Shown in pieces: positions 37,233 through 47,000 of a stretch of 64,000 nt of DNA. The notes under the pieces are model-generated. The model worked only from the letters and a program-made list of their open reading frames with translations. It searched no databases and was not told the origin of the DNA. Source of the stretch: Hondaea fermentalgiana (Eukaryota > Sar > Bigyra > Thraustochytrida > Thraustochytriidae); the NCBI GenBank assembly GCA_014084085.1, contig NPFB01000150.1, positions 8,626-72,625 on the forward strand. Direction: 5' to 3'. Position numbers and translations under genes: made by a program. Each line of letters starts with the position of its first letter. Position 1 is the stretch's first letter.

Positions 37233-37315
37233 TGCCTTTCTTGCCCGTAACCAAAGGAAGAGCTGGCGAGCAGGGAGGAATGGGAGCCGGGACGTTCGCT
37301 TGCAACCCGATTCAG

Positions 37316-37320
37316 CCAAT
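37316..37320. promoter_or_regulatory. CCAAT box upstream of RCC1-repeat gene
   Basis: ccaat followed by cg, 84 bases upstream of the ATG at 37232, in the orientation antisense to that gene. Confidence 0.5.
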
Positions 37321-37781
37321 CGTCCTGAGTCCCGTTCTTTTACCGCGGAGCTCTCGCTCTCCGCGACTGCGCTGCGGCAGTCCCAGCCAAAGATCGTTGT
37401 CTTTCTGCTAGCCCTTTTCGATCATCTCGGGTGCAAATGAGTTATAGCACCTTTCCACCTCTTTTACGATTCCCATTTACTGTCGAGAATTGAACCATAA
37501 TGCGGTTTCCATGGTGCTATAATTCACTTGTAGCAGAAGCACCTATCCGTTGACAAGAAGAGGCACTCGTAGTAGCACTCGGAGTAAGTATAAGTGTATA
37601 CGGAAGGAGGAGCTAGAGCTTGTATACCTTTATTCTGCGTATGGCAAGTGACACCACAAGCGATCTTTTTGTATGGCGCCTTGCCATTTCTCGGCGTTCT
37701 GATTTGATCGCATGCCTCGGGGCAAGACTTCAAAGCCTGCGCTGCGCGTCTGTTCAAGGTTTGACCACGACACGAACGTCG

Positions 37782-37789
37782 TGACGTCA
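37782..37789. promoter_or_regulatory. Palindromic CRE (TGACGTCA)
   Basis: A full 8-base tgacgtca palindrome, the canonical binding site of CREB/ATF-type bZIP dimers, lies 70 bases upstream of the ATG at 37859. Position and completeness make it a plausible promoter element. Confidence 0.55.
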
Positions 37790-37858
37790 GTCGGCAAGCA
37801 GCAAGAGATGCGCTTGGCCGATCGCACAATTTGACGCACCAAGATAGGCGAGCGCACG

Positions 37859-39988
37859 ATGGCAGACAACGAGGAAAAGGTCAACGATTTTGATGGCAAC
37901 GAACGGCCGCGAAGCGGTCGTTTGCAAGGAACCAAGGAGGAAGCGGAGCGTGGAAATGAAGACGACGCAGCAGGCGAAGCAAAGGCAGCTGAGGACGATG
38001 AGCAGGGCCGTGATATCCTTCCAGACGATGAAAACAAGCTCGATGACGACCCTGAATCTGAGGAAAAACAAGATGACGCAGAAGTAGGAGAAGAAAAGAC
38101 CGAATCCGGCGAGGAAAATCACACTGCAGCAAACGATGAGCCGGAAGAGAATGCTCATGGTCATGACAAGACCTCCAAGATCCAGTACGCAGAAGATGCA
38201 CATCGCGAAGAAGAAGAAAAGAATAATGCAGAACAAGAATCAAAGAATGGAGATGACGTCCAGAGTTCCGCTCACGACGATGGGAACGAGACGTCCAAAG
38301 CAGAGCTCAGTGCTGGCGATCCTGACGAGACAAACGAGGGCGAAAAAGCTTCATCTCGCGACATGCAAACTCCCAAGGGAACTGACGATGAGGGAGACGA
38401 GAGGAATGTAGAAGAAGACGTGGAAGAAAAGCGAGAAAGTGACGAAGAAACCAAGCAGAATGGCGGCGGCGACGACGACCAGAACAATGCAGAGTTTGCA
38501 TCTGATGTGGATGAAGACGAGGTGGCCGAGGAAAAGTCAAGAGAAGAGGGATCGGCGAGTGCAAGAAGCCGGCGCAACTCTAGGTCATCGCAACGCTCCC
38601 CGAGGCGCGAAGAGGGATCAAGTTCCGAAAGCGAAGAGAACAATAATCGCGAGGAGTCCGAAGCAGCTGAGTCAAATGGAAAAGTCGTATCCGAGAATGC
38701 GTCTTCGCAAAAAGGTAGCGCTCGTTCACAGGAGAAGAGCAGTGCTCGCTCCCAAGAAAAGAGTAGCGCTCGCTCCCAAGAAAAGAGTAGCGCTCGTTCA
38801 CAGGAAAAGAGCAGTGCTCGCTCAAAGGAAAAAAGCAGTGCTCGCTCGCAAGAAAAGAACAGTGCCCGCTCGCAAGAAAGGAGCAGTGCTCGTTCACAGG
38901 AAAAGAGCAGTGCTCGCTCAAAGGAAAAAAGCAGCGCTCGCTCGCAAGAAAAGAGCAGTGCTCGCTCGCAAGAAAAGTGTAGCGCTCGTTCACAGGAAAA
39001 GAGCAGTGCTCGCTCGCAAGAGAAGAGCAGCTTGCGGCTGGAAGAAGAAACCAGTGTTCACTCGCAGCAAGTCGATGATGCTGAATCACCGCAAAGTAGC
39101 CCACGTTCCCAGAAGAGCAGCTCTCGATCGGTGCAGCGGGAAAGCCTAAATCTATCTCCTGACAAAGATCGCGAGCGAGATGACGCAGAAAGCAAAGATG
39201 ACGGAACACCCGGAACGCCCATGAGTTTGCGAACTGGCATAAAAGGAAGGAGTACAGCAGCAAAGAATGAGGTCGGGGATGACTCGGAAGAGTATGCAGA
39301 GGTAAGCACCTGGACCATTGCCGAAGTACAGGATGGCCTACGCAAGGAGAAGAAAAAGCGCAAGAATCTGGAGGAAGACATTCAGCTGCTAAAAAACCGT
39401 CTGCAACATCTCAAGAGCGAGCACGACGCGACGCAGAAGAAGATCGCAGAGACCGAGGATCGGGTGGACCAAATCCGAGAGCAGCGTCGAGAGCGCCTGG
39501 AACGCTCGCAGGCGCTGCAGAACCACAAGGCAAGCAACACAACGCTGATCATTCAAGACACAGAAAAGAACAAAAAGCTGAGGACGCACGCTCGCGAGAA
39601 ACGACAAGAGGTCCTGAAAAAGCAATTCGTACACAAGCGCACGCTTACGCAGCAGTGCCAAGAGGAGAAACAGCGTATTCTTGCAGAAAAGAAGAAGATG
39701 GAGGCCAAGTGGCTGCAGGAAAAGGAGCAAAAGCGCAAGGCGCGCCTGGATCAAGTCCGTCGGAAGCGCGAGGAGCAGCAAAGGCGCGAGGCAGAGTTTC
39801 ATCGGCAGCGACAAGCAGAAAAAGCTCGCCAGCTCGCTCACGAGGCGCAGCGAGTCAAACAAAAGGAAGAGGAGGTGCAGCGCCTCGAGGATCTTGAGCG
39901 CAAACTCATTGAAGACTTGCGGGCTGCCCAACAAAAGCAGCAAGGTGCTTACAAGAGCCTGGAAGAGTCTCTCATGCTTCCTTCCTAG
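37859..39988 (+). CDS. Acidic protein with 13 octapeptide repeats and C-terminal coiled coil
   Basis: A 709-residue protein starting with A at -3 and G at +4. Residues 1-285 are strongly acidic and disordered (Glu/Asp/Asn/Ser). Residues 286-389 are thirteen head-to-tail octapeptides of the type SSARSQEK, then degenerate. After a Ser-rich stretch, residues about 480-705 form a charged coiled coil (Lys/Glu/Arg/Gln) beginning at a WTIAEVQ motif. I do not recognise the family; the C-terminal part resembles cytoskeletal or flagellar coiled-coil proteins in composition only. Nearly every octapeptide contains an SQ dipeptide, the minimal ATM/ATR-type kinase site, so the array looks like an SQ cluster. 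It converges on the capping-enzyme gene with 42 bases between stops, so transcripts probably overlap. Confidence 0.75.
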   Translation: MADNEEKVNDFDGNERPRSGRLQGTKEEAERGNEDDAAGEAKAAEDDEQGRDILPDDENKLDDDPESEEKQDDAEVGEEKTESGEENHTAANDEPEENAHGHDKTSKIQYAEDAHREEEEKNNAEQESKNGDDVQSSAHDDGNETSKAELSAGDPDETNEGEKASSRDMQTPKGTDDEGDERNVEEDVEEKRESDEETKQNGGGDDDQNNAEFASDVDEDEVAEEKSREEGSASARSRRNSRSSQRSPRREEGSSSESEENNNREESEAAESNGKVVSENASSQKGSARSQEKSSARSQEKSSARSQEKSSARSQEKSSARSKEKSSARSQEKNSARSQERSSARSQEKSSARSKEKSSARSQEKSSARSQEKCSARSQEKSSARSQEKSSLRLEEETSVHSQQVDDAESPQSSPRSQKSSSRSVQRESLNLSPDKDRERDDAESKDDGTPGTPMSLRTGIKGRSTAAKNEVGDDSEEYAEVSTWTIAEVQDGLRKEKKKRKNLEEDIQLLKNRLQHLKSEHDATQKKIAETEDRVDQIREQRRERLERSQALQNHKASNTTLIIQDTEKNKKLRTHAREKRQEVLKKQFVHKRTLTQQCQEEKQRILAEKKKMEAKWLQEKEQKRKARLDQVRRKREEQQRREAEFHRQRQAEKARQLAHEAQRVKQKEEEVQRLEDLERKLIEDLRAAQQKQQGAYKSLEESLMLPS
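38714..39025 (+). repeat. 24-base coding minisatellite, 13 units
   Basis: Thirteen 24-base units, in frame, encode octapeptides. Variation is mainly synonymous (agc/agt, cgt/cgc, tca/tcc/tcg) with Gln-to-Lys exchange in units 5 and 9. Higher-order similarity between units 4-6 and 8-10 suggests block duplication. Confidence 0.95.
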
Positions 39989-40030
39989 AACCCGAAATGA
40001 TACACCAGGGGCATGCAAAAAGCGTCTAAC

Positions 40031-43000
40031 CTATTTTGTTTTTCTAAAGACCATCATCTTGTAAAGCTGAATGGCCTCCCACTCGTCCTGAGACATCGGG
40101 GGCCTGCCCTGCGTTTTGTGACCAATCACAGACATCGAGTGCAGCATTGCCTCGTACGCCTTGCACTTGTCTGATACAAAGGCAGAAAGGTTCTGAGAGA
40201 CGACGAGCTCGAGGCCGTGGCGAGCTGCCATCGCTTTGATGCGCGCTTCGGGGACAACGAACTCCTTGCAGTCCTGAACAGCATCGCCAAGGGAAAAGCT
40301 GTAGGCACTTCCAAAAGCGATGTCTGCTGGATCAGCGGGTAGAGGATCTGCAAAGGACACGGCGCACACCTTGTTGGAGAAATTGGGTTGGCGTGCGTGC
40401 AAGACGTCTGCGTCCGTGGTTGACACGAGCAAAAGCGGCTCGAAAGTGTCCTGTCCTTCCACAGTCTGCGCGGGACTGGAGAGCGCATTGCTGCAGAGCG
40501 AAAAGAAGCGCTCACAGCGATCTTCCTCGCCGCATAGATAATGAAAGGCGAACTGGGTGCTTACAACATCAAATGATTGGCCCTTGAAGGCTTCATGCTC
40601 CTCCAGTGCAGGATCGGAGATGTCTCCTTCCACAAAGACGTGCTGATTGCCGGAGGGGGCGCGACGACGCGCCTCTTCCAGTGCCACGCTTGCAATATCG
40701 ACCCCGACATAGGACTGAATTGTTGCCGCGCTCGCACGCCACTTGGCAAGGTCCCCTCCGCGCCCACACGCCAAATCTAGAATGCGCATAGGTGCCTGAC
40801 GTTTGGGTTGCGCGCGCTCCGCTTCGCGGACGGCCTTGTGGCTCATATTTCTCGAATTCGGTCCTAGCATCTTGGGAATACCTGGCAGACTCGCGGAGGA
40901 CGACTTTGTCTCCGGACCGTTCGTCAGTTTGCCCATGCAGCATTCGTGAATCATGACCGCCTTTGCCCAATTGTTTAACTTGCGCAGATTCGCAATGCCA
41001 GCATCGAGCTGATCCCTGCCCTTATTGTTTCGCTCGCTTTGCCGCTCATTATAGTGCGCAGCGACCGTGGCGACTTCGTTCTCCTCAATGATGCCTCCCG
41101 GGTATTCTTGCACTAGTGCCTCGACGCGCTGAATGAGGTCCTCAACAGAAACGGCTTCAGCAACAGATTCGATAACGCTCCATCCCGTTCGGAGAGAGTT
41201 CGGGCGAACCTTGTCAAAACGCCCGCGAACCCCGCGCCATGCGCCCAAGTCTTTGTCAAAGCGACATTCCACAATCGTGCTGGACGGTTTCCGCGATCCG
41301 CCGCGCCCGCGATTGCCGCCGTGTCGATTGATCTCATCACGCAACTTATCGTCCACTATGCCCTCGCTGGTCTCAATGTCTGTCATTCCAGATCGCCCTG
41401 CGACAGTGACATGGTCTGACAAGTGTAATGGCACGCGAGGCTTTTTACCATTGAGATCCCGAGTGAAGATGCGAAAGTCCACCGTCAGCTCTTCCACGGG
41501 CTTGTACTTGATGACCGTATACTCGTAATAATTCTTTTGCAGAGGAGTAAGCACCAAACCGTCGCAAGACACCTCGCCCACGTGTGGGTAGGTAAAGGTG
41601 TGTGCCGCCTCTTGCAGCGTCGAAATCTCACAAAGGTCCACGAACACCTTGTCAATCAAAGAAAGATTACCAAGCGAATCACGATCGCCACGAAAGTCGT
41701 GCCAAAGGCTCATGCGTTCACGTAAATTCGGAAGAGCACCCACGTCTCGTGCGCCGAGGCGAACGACGTCAAAGATAAGGTACCCATATTCAGCAACAAT
41801 CTCACCATCCAACAGAAGCCAGTCATCCTTGGAATCCAGTTCATCACCGTCCGCGTTGTTGGCCTCGAAGGAACCGACGTAGCGAAAATTCCATGCGCGA
41901 TCGACAAGAAAGCATTCGCGTCCCGGCCCGGGTAAGCCTAGAAGCATGTGGCGCACGCCATCCGACTTCTCGCAAACAACCCAGCGCTTGTGCTCTTGCC
42001 CAACGGAAAGGAGCTTGGAGAGTCGGAAAGGCTCTGCACGCGGGCCCGGTATGTCGCGATGTTGCATGTAAAAGCCAACATCTCGGTCCGGGCAGTTTCT
42101 CTTCATGATCTCGCTCGACGTAAAGACGGTCGCCAGACGATCGCGCAGGTAGACTTGCTGAATAGAATCCAGACTTGCCGGACGCGAACTTCCTTCCCGT
42201 GTCGCTTCTGTCGCGTACTGTGCCAGCGCGCGGCAAAAGTCACCTGTGGGGCTCAAGATGTTGTCAGGATGTTGCGCATCAAAGTCTGGAACCAGGACAC
42301 AGGTTGCCACGGGATTGCGCTCAAATTTTTCCGCGTGGTTATCGAGCAGCAAGGTGTTTGCAGCCGTGAAGCGGCCTTCAAAGGCGCTCCAGATGTTGTT
42401 CAGATCCTTGAGAAAAAGGGGCTTCGCCTCGGACACGACGGACCTCCGAGGCCATTCATTGGTGGATTTCTCCTGGTCCCATTGGAAGAGCACCCGTCCC
42501 GGATACGCATCGAAGAGTTCCATCTCCATGTTCTGGCTTTTGCCGCAAGACCACACGCCAACATGAAAGTGCTCCATGCAAAAGTGGATGAATTCATCGC
42601 AAAAGGGTCGCCGCGTAAAGGTCGGGCGACTGCCGGAAGGCCCGTGGCGGCCACGGTCCTTGAAGTTTGGCCGATTCACGAGCACGCCATTGAGATCGAG
42701 AATGATGAGCGGACCGTCCTTTTCCGGTTCGCGTGCCAGGCCCCAGCGCAGAAGCACAAGACCCGAGGCCAGCACTTTGGTCACAACCACGACTTCGAGC
42801 GTGCCGTTCGCAGATTGAAGCTCCAGTCCGCTCACGAGACCAAAGATATTTTGCTTCAGCTCCACTAGCGTGCCTCCAACGCCGACTTCCACGACCTTGA
42901 CATTTTTGATTTCCTGGTTCTCGGAGATTCCGGCAGCCGCGACGGCATCCTTTTGCGAAGAGAAATCTCGTCGGTTGAGTGGGACTGCACCGCCGGGTGG

Positions 43001-43333
43001 CATGGGCGCCGAGGCAGGTCCGGACGCCACGGACGAAGTTGGCGACGGGTGCGAGAAGCGGCCTCCGCCGCCCACGGTTGTCCACCCGCTCCCCTGGTCG
43101 GCGGCCCCGCCACTAAAGTTCCCAAGATTGTTGTTATTGCTGTTGCTGTGGCTGTTGTTGCTGCTGCTGTTGTTGTTCCCACCATGCCCATGTCTACGGC
43201 CAAAGTTGCCGTTCCGGCCGCCGCCGCCGCCTCCGCTCCGGCCTCCCCTCTGCGCGCGCGGTGCTGCTCGGCCGCCGCCGCCGGGTCCCGCGCCGGGGCC
43301 ATCGCGATCTCGGCGTCGCCAGTCGTCCGCCAT
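40031..43333 (-). CDS. Fused mRNA capping enzyme: HAD phosphatase-like + guanylyltransferase + N7-methyltransferase
   Basis: An 1100-residue protein starting at 43333 (A at -3, G at +4). Residues 1-130 are RGG/Asn-rich, suggesting RNA contact. Residues about 205-380 form an FCP/SCP-like HAD domain: ILDLNGVLV (motif I near 212), CDEFIHFCMEHF, then WSC and LLLDN. Residues about 420-740 form the GTP:RNA guanylyltransferase: EKSDG with nucleophile Lys456, then DRAWNFRYV, LLLDGEIV, DGLVLTP and IKYKP, in canonical order. Residues about 820-1100 are the cap N7-methyltransferase: LDLACGRGGDL binds SAM, with FAFHYLC and a C-terminal FRKTK. This chain would cap nascent Pol II transcripts and methylate the cap; no classical 5'-triphosphatase is visible. 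Trypanosomes also fuse the last two activities (TbCGM1), but the HAD domain is unusual. Confidence 0.92.
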   Translation of the reverse strand: MADDWRRRDRDGPGAGPGGGGRAAPRAQRGGRSGGGGGGRNGNFGRRHGHGGNNNSSSNNSHSNSNNNNLGNFSGGAADQGSGWTTVGGGGRFSHPSPTSSVASGPASAPMPPGGAVPLNRRDFSSQKDAVAAAGISENQEIKNVKVVEVGVGGTLVELKQNIFGLVSGLELQSANGTLEVVVVTKVLASGLVLLRWGLAREPEKDGPLIILDLNGVLVNRPNFKDRGRHGPSGSRPTFTRRPFCDEFIHFCMEHFHVGVWSCGKSQNMEMELFDAYPGRVLFQWDQEKSTNEWPRRSVVSEAKPLFLKDLNNIWSAFEGRFTAANTLLLDNHAEKFERNPVATCVLVPDFDAQHPDNILSPTGDFCRALAQYATEATREGSSRPASLDSIQQVYLRDRLATVFTSSEIMKRNCPDRDVGFYMQHRDIPGPRAEPFRLSKLLSVGQEHKRWVVCEKSDGVRHMLLGLPGPGRECFLVDRAWNFRYVGSFEANNADGDELDSKDDWLLLDGEIVAEYGYLIFDVVRLGARDVGALPNLRERMSLWHDFRGDRDSLGNLSLIDKVFVDLCEISTLQEAAHTFTYPHVGEVSCDGLVLTPLQKNYYEYTVIKYKPVEELTVDFRIFTRDLNGKKPRVPLHLSDHVTVAGRSGMTDIETSEGIVDDKLRDEINRHGGNRGRGGSRKPSSTIVECRFDKDLGAWRGVRGRFDKVRPNSLRTGWSVIESVAEAVSVEDLIQRVEALVQEYPGGIIEENEVATVAAHYNERQSERNNKGRDQLDAGIANLRKLNNWAKAVMIHECCMGKLTNGPETKSSSASLPGIPKMLGPNSRNMSHKAVREAERAQPKRQAPMRILDLACGRGGDLAKWRASAATIQSYVGVDIASVALEEARRRAPSGNQHVFVEGDISDPALEEHEAFKGQSFDVVSTQFAFHYLCGEEDRCERFFSLCSNALSSPAQTVEGQDTFEPLLLVSTTDADVLHARQPNFSNKVCAVSFADPLPADPADIAFGSAYSFSLGDAVQDCKEFVVPEARIKAMAARHGLELVVSQNLSAFVSDKCKAYEAMLHSMSVIGHKTQGRPPMSQDEWEAIQLYKMMVFRKTK

Positions 43334-44044
43334 CCTGCTCCGCCTTCTCCGCCCGCTCCTTGCTCGCGGCAGCGCGCGAGGGAGCCGCGTGGCGCGGCGC
43401 GGCGCGGCGCGGCCTCGCTCGGCGTGGCGTGGCGCGGCGCGGCCTGGCTGGCCCGGCTTGGCGTGGCCTGGATTGGATTTGCTGCTCTGCTTTCGCTTTC
43501 GCCTCTGCTGCGGCGCGCCTCGCCAAGCCGCGCCGCGTTTGCTCCACTTGCCGCCGCGCTTTGCGCCACTTGCCGCCGCGCGAAGATCCACTTGGCCGGC
43601 GCTCTCCCCGTCCGCGCTCGTCCTGGCTCTGCTCTGCCAAGGCTGCCTTGGAGGAGGAGCGGGAGGAGAGGACGGCGAGCGAGCGAGCTCTTCACGGGCG
43701 GGTCAAGGTTATGGCGGTGCTGGAGACGCTGCCGACTTCGTGGAGTGAGAGTCTGGCGGAATTGTCAATGCCCTTGTTGCAAAATTTGGCTTTGCCACCC
43801 TCCTCGCAAACGTGATGTGGGTGGCCCCTGGAACTCGGACGGATGGCAGGCCTTTCGACGCACACACGCGCCAGCATCTCAACACAAGCTGTCCGAGAAC
43901 CTGAAGACTGTAACCAAAAACAGATACACATTCATTCTAGTTGCTAGTGCAAATTCCTAAAAAGGGTTGCCAGGGTCGTATATCGTCATCGGGCAACCCG
44001 GGATTTTCTTCGCTATCAAAGTGCAGACGCAACGCATACGCGAT
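43334..44044. other. Intergenic spacer, capping-enzyme promoter
   Basis: About 710 bases between two minus-strand genes. The part near the capping start is GC-rich with ggcgtggcgcggcg-type repetition; the frame stays open there without an ATG. The far part is mixed. No gene is supported. Confidence 0.55.
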
Positions 44045-47000
44045 TTACCTCCTTCGCCGCCGCGAGTCGCTAGCGTCGTCTTCTTCCTCGTCGTCAAGGT
44101 CTGCCTCCACGTCCTCATCGCCGTACTTGCTCCTCGCACCGCCGTAAATGCCCTTTTCCAGATCGTCCTCGGAATACTCACGCGTCCGAAACGAAAGCGC
44201 TTGCGACCCGTGGTCACCAGGAGCTGTCGACGCAGGCGACCTTTCTTGCGGTCCTGATGAGCGAAACAACGACAGAATGCCAGCACTGATTCGAGACGAA
44301 GAAGTTGGGCCGGACCTTCCAGAGCGTGTCCCATCTCCATTCAGGTCGAGCAATGTTGCCGCGCGCTGCAACGGCGCCTCTGAGCGCCCGCCTGTGGTGT
44401 GGCCAGAGCTACGATCTTGTTCGTATTGTCGGCGCTCACCGTCGGCTGAGTGCGTCGCCGAATTTCTCCGGAGAGCGGCCATCACGGTCGACATGGGTCT
44501 CAGGGAGGTCGCGCCACTGCGAAAGGGCGAGGGGGAAACGCCATATTCATCTTCGTCCGGATGATGCGACCCATGACGCACGTTGCGAACGTAGTCCATG
44601 TCAAGCTGCATGGAGCTCCGCTGCACCACCCGGGGCACGAGATCGTCGAGTGGCGTGCCGTCCACATCCGTGAAGACGCTCTCCTCATAGTCCTCGTCGT
44701 CTTGGCCGTAGTCATCATCATTATCGTCCTCGTAAAAGTCCTCGTCTTCAAAGGCCTCGGGCTCTGTCTCGGCATACGATGACTTGCCATGAGGGGTGCG
44801 CCGTGTGTGCGCGGTGGTTCGAGAAACGGCGGAACGGGCATCGTCATCAAAGGGTCCGCGGGACCTGTTCGACCTGCCAGAGGTAGGTGCCTTTGAGCGC
44901 GACTTTTGCTTGAGCTGAACATTGGACTTTTTGCCGCGCCTCTTCTTTTCCGGACCCGCGGTTGCGACCTGCACATTGATGGGACTAAAGACCTTGACCG
45001 AATATGGAGGCGGATTCAGTTTTACACCCGAAGGGTCCTCGAGATCAGTTGCGTATTGCAGCATGACGTCGTGGTGCTTGTCGTAGGTAGCCGTCTCCTG
45101 GTGACCCTTCATCGCAAGCTTAAAGTTGGCCTCGCCAATCGCTTCGCGGCCGCGCCGGGCCTTGGTGCTCAACAGCAGGTCGTCAAGCTTCGCGTCATCG
45201 GCTTCTTCATAGTAGCCACAGAGTGTGAGGATCTGTGCATTGCCCAGACTTACGGGGTCTCGTGGCGGTGCGCGCGAGCGCGCGTCCGGAACGACTTGCC
45301 GTGAGCCGCCCACGTCTGTGCATACGACGGCCATGTGCGCCATCTCTGCCTCGAGAATGGCCATTGGGAGGCCCTCAGAAAACGAGGAGTTGATAAAGAG
45401 ATCACCCTTGGCGAGCACCGTGAGCTTGGCGCCGAGACCGTGCAGTGTCACATAAGGTTCCAGCTTGAGATCCGTGATGGCTTGCTTGCACTCTGCAGTG
45501 TACTTGGGATCCTTGTCGAGACCTCCGAAAATGTGCAAGCGGTACACGCTGACACCGCGCGTGTACACAATATGATGAGCGGCCTTGATGGCATTGACAA
45601 TGTCCTTGATGCGCAAAACGTGCGAAAGCGCGACCACGTGGACGTGTTCCGGATCGACGACGGGACCTTCGGCCTCGTCGAGCTTCGGGTCCTCGTAGAA
45701 CCCACGAATTGGCTTGTATTGCAGCTGGTCGTCCAGCGGCTGTGTGCCATTGGAAATAGGCTGAATGCGCTTCGCAAATGGACCGTGCGAGGGTCGGCCG
45801 GCGATAAGACAAATCCAGGAGCGGTACATATTGGTGTCTGTGCACGGACAGATCAGATCGGCAGTGTTATAAACGAGACGCGCGGTGAGACGGGTGAGAC
45901 CGATGATGGCGTTTCGTGTAAAGGGGTTCAGAAGACAGTCATCTGCACAAAGCTGATCAAGGCGCTCACGGAGAAGAATACCGTGATCCCAGACAATGAC
46001 GCGCGACTTAAAGCGTTGCTTGTGCACAATAGCCTTGAGCGCGCCAATGCCATGGTGCGATGAATGGTACAGGTCGGCGCGAGGCAGCTCGCAGCACAAC
46101 GAGCGCAGCGTCTGGGAAAAGAAGATGAGCGACTCTTGCAGGCCAGGCAGTGAAGGCGCCCAGAGCCGCTGCACAGACGTGGGTTTTTCCTCGAGAATCG
46201 TGAGCCACGTCTGCACCCAAACACGCCACGTAAGGCCATCGGTCCAGGCCGTGTTCCAATCGTACTGCTCAAAAAATTCGTAGAGGGCGACCACGACCTC
46301 TGAAAAGTACTCGTTCACCTGAGAAGAGCGATCGTCGACGCCCTGGAGCTCACAGCAGCCGCGAATGAGCTCACGCAGCAGCGGGTGAAAGCGCGCGCGC
46401 AAGACCCAAGATGTCGTGCGCTGCTTTCGCAGGGCCAGGTCAAAGTAAGGCCGCGAGGAGTGAATTGAGGACTCGGGCGAGCTCGTCACATCATGCAGTG
46501 GGATTGGGTGGATCGAGGAAACGCAGCGCGTCGGCGCGGCGATCCGAGGCGTCGAGTTCGACGCAACTTCGGCCAGCACGTGCAGGTTAAAATCTTCGTT
46601 GACGCCCTCATGATTGATAAGCTGCATGAGGCAGGTTGTCACGCCACCGGAAACGTAAAAGAGCGTTGCCGAGGCATCGATGATGACGTCAACCTTGTCC
46701 GCGCGCGCTGGGTGAATGGTCTTGTGCGAGGATCCTGCGCCGCCCATGATCAGCAGGTCCTGCGCTGTATGCGCAAGCGTAGTGGTTTCCATCGTCTTGG
46801 TTGGTGGCTTGAGCTGCTGCTCAAGAAGACGCTCCGTACCGCGCGAAAATTTGAGAAAGGGCATGCGGCCTCGGCACATGCGACGACGCTCGGCCCAATA
46901 GGGTCGGAGCTCCTTCATACGCGTAAGAATGATCTCGTCGAGAACGCTCGCAAGCATTCCGGGCACCAATGTCTGTCCATCGTCGCGGAGCTCGTGGACC

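Larger units (their letters stand above)
37233..37858. promoter_or_regulatory. Divergent promoter region (RCC1 protein / repeat protein)
   Basis: 626 bases between divergent starts. A CCAAT motif lies near the RCC1 side (37316-37320) and a perfect CRE palindrome near the other (37782-37789). The middle (about 37430-37620) is AT-richer than the flanks. Confidence 0.6.

Noticed and set aside
38714..39025. Possible CRISPR-like array
   Set aside because: Units are contiguous, 24 bases, in frame and without unique spacers, so this is a coding minisatellite in a eukaryotic gene.
43334..43591. Upstream extension of the capping enzyme
   Set aside because: Open but without ATG, and of Arg/Ala/Gly composition expected from ggcgcg repeats; the ATG at 43333 has a strong context.
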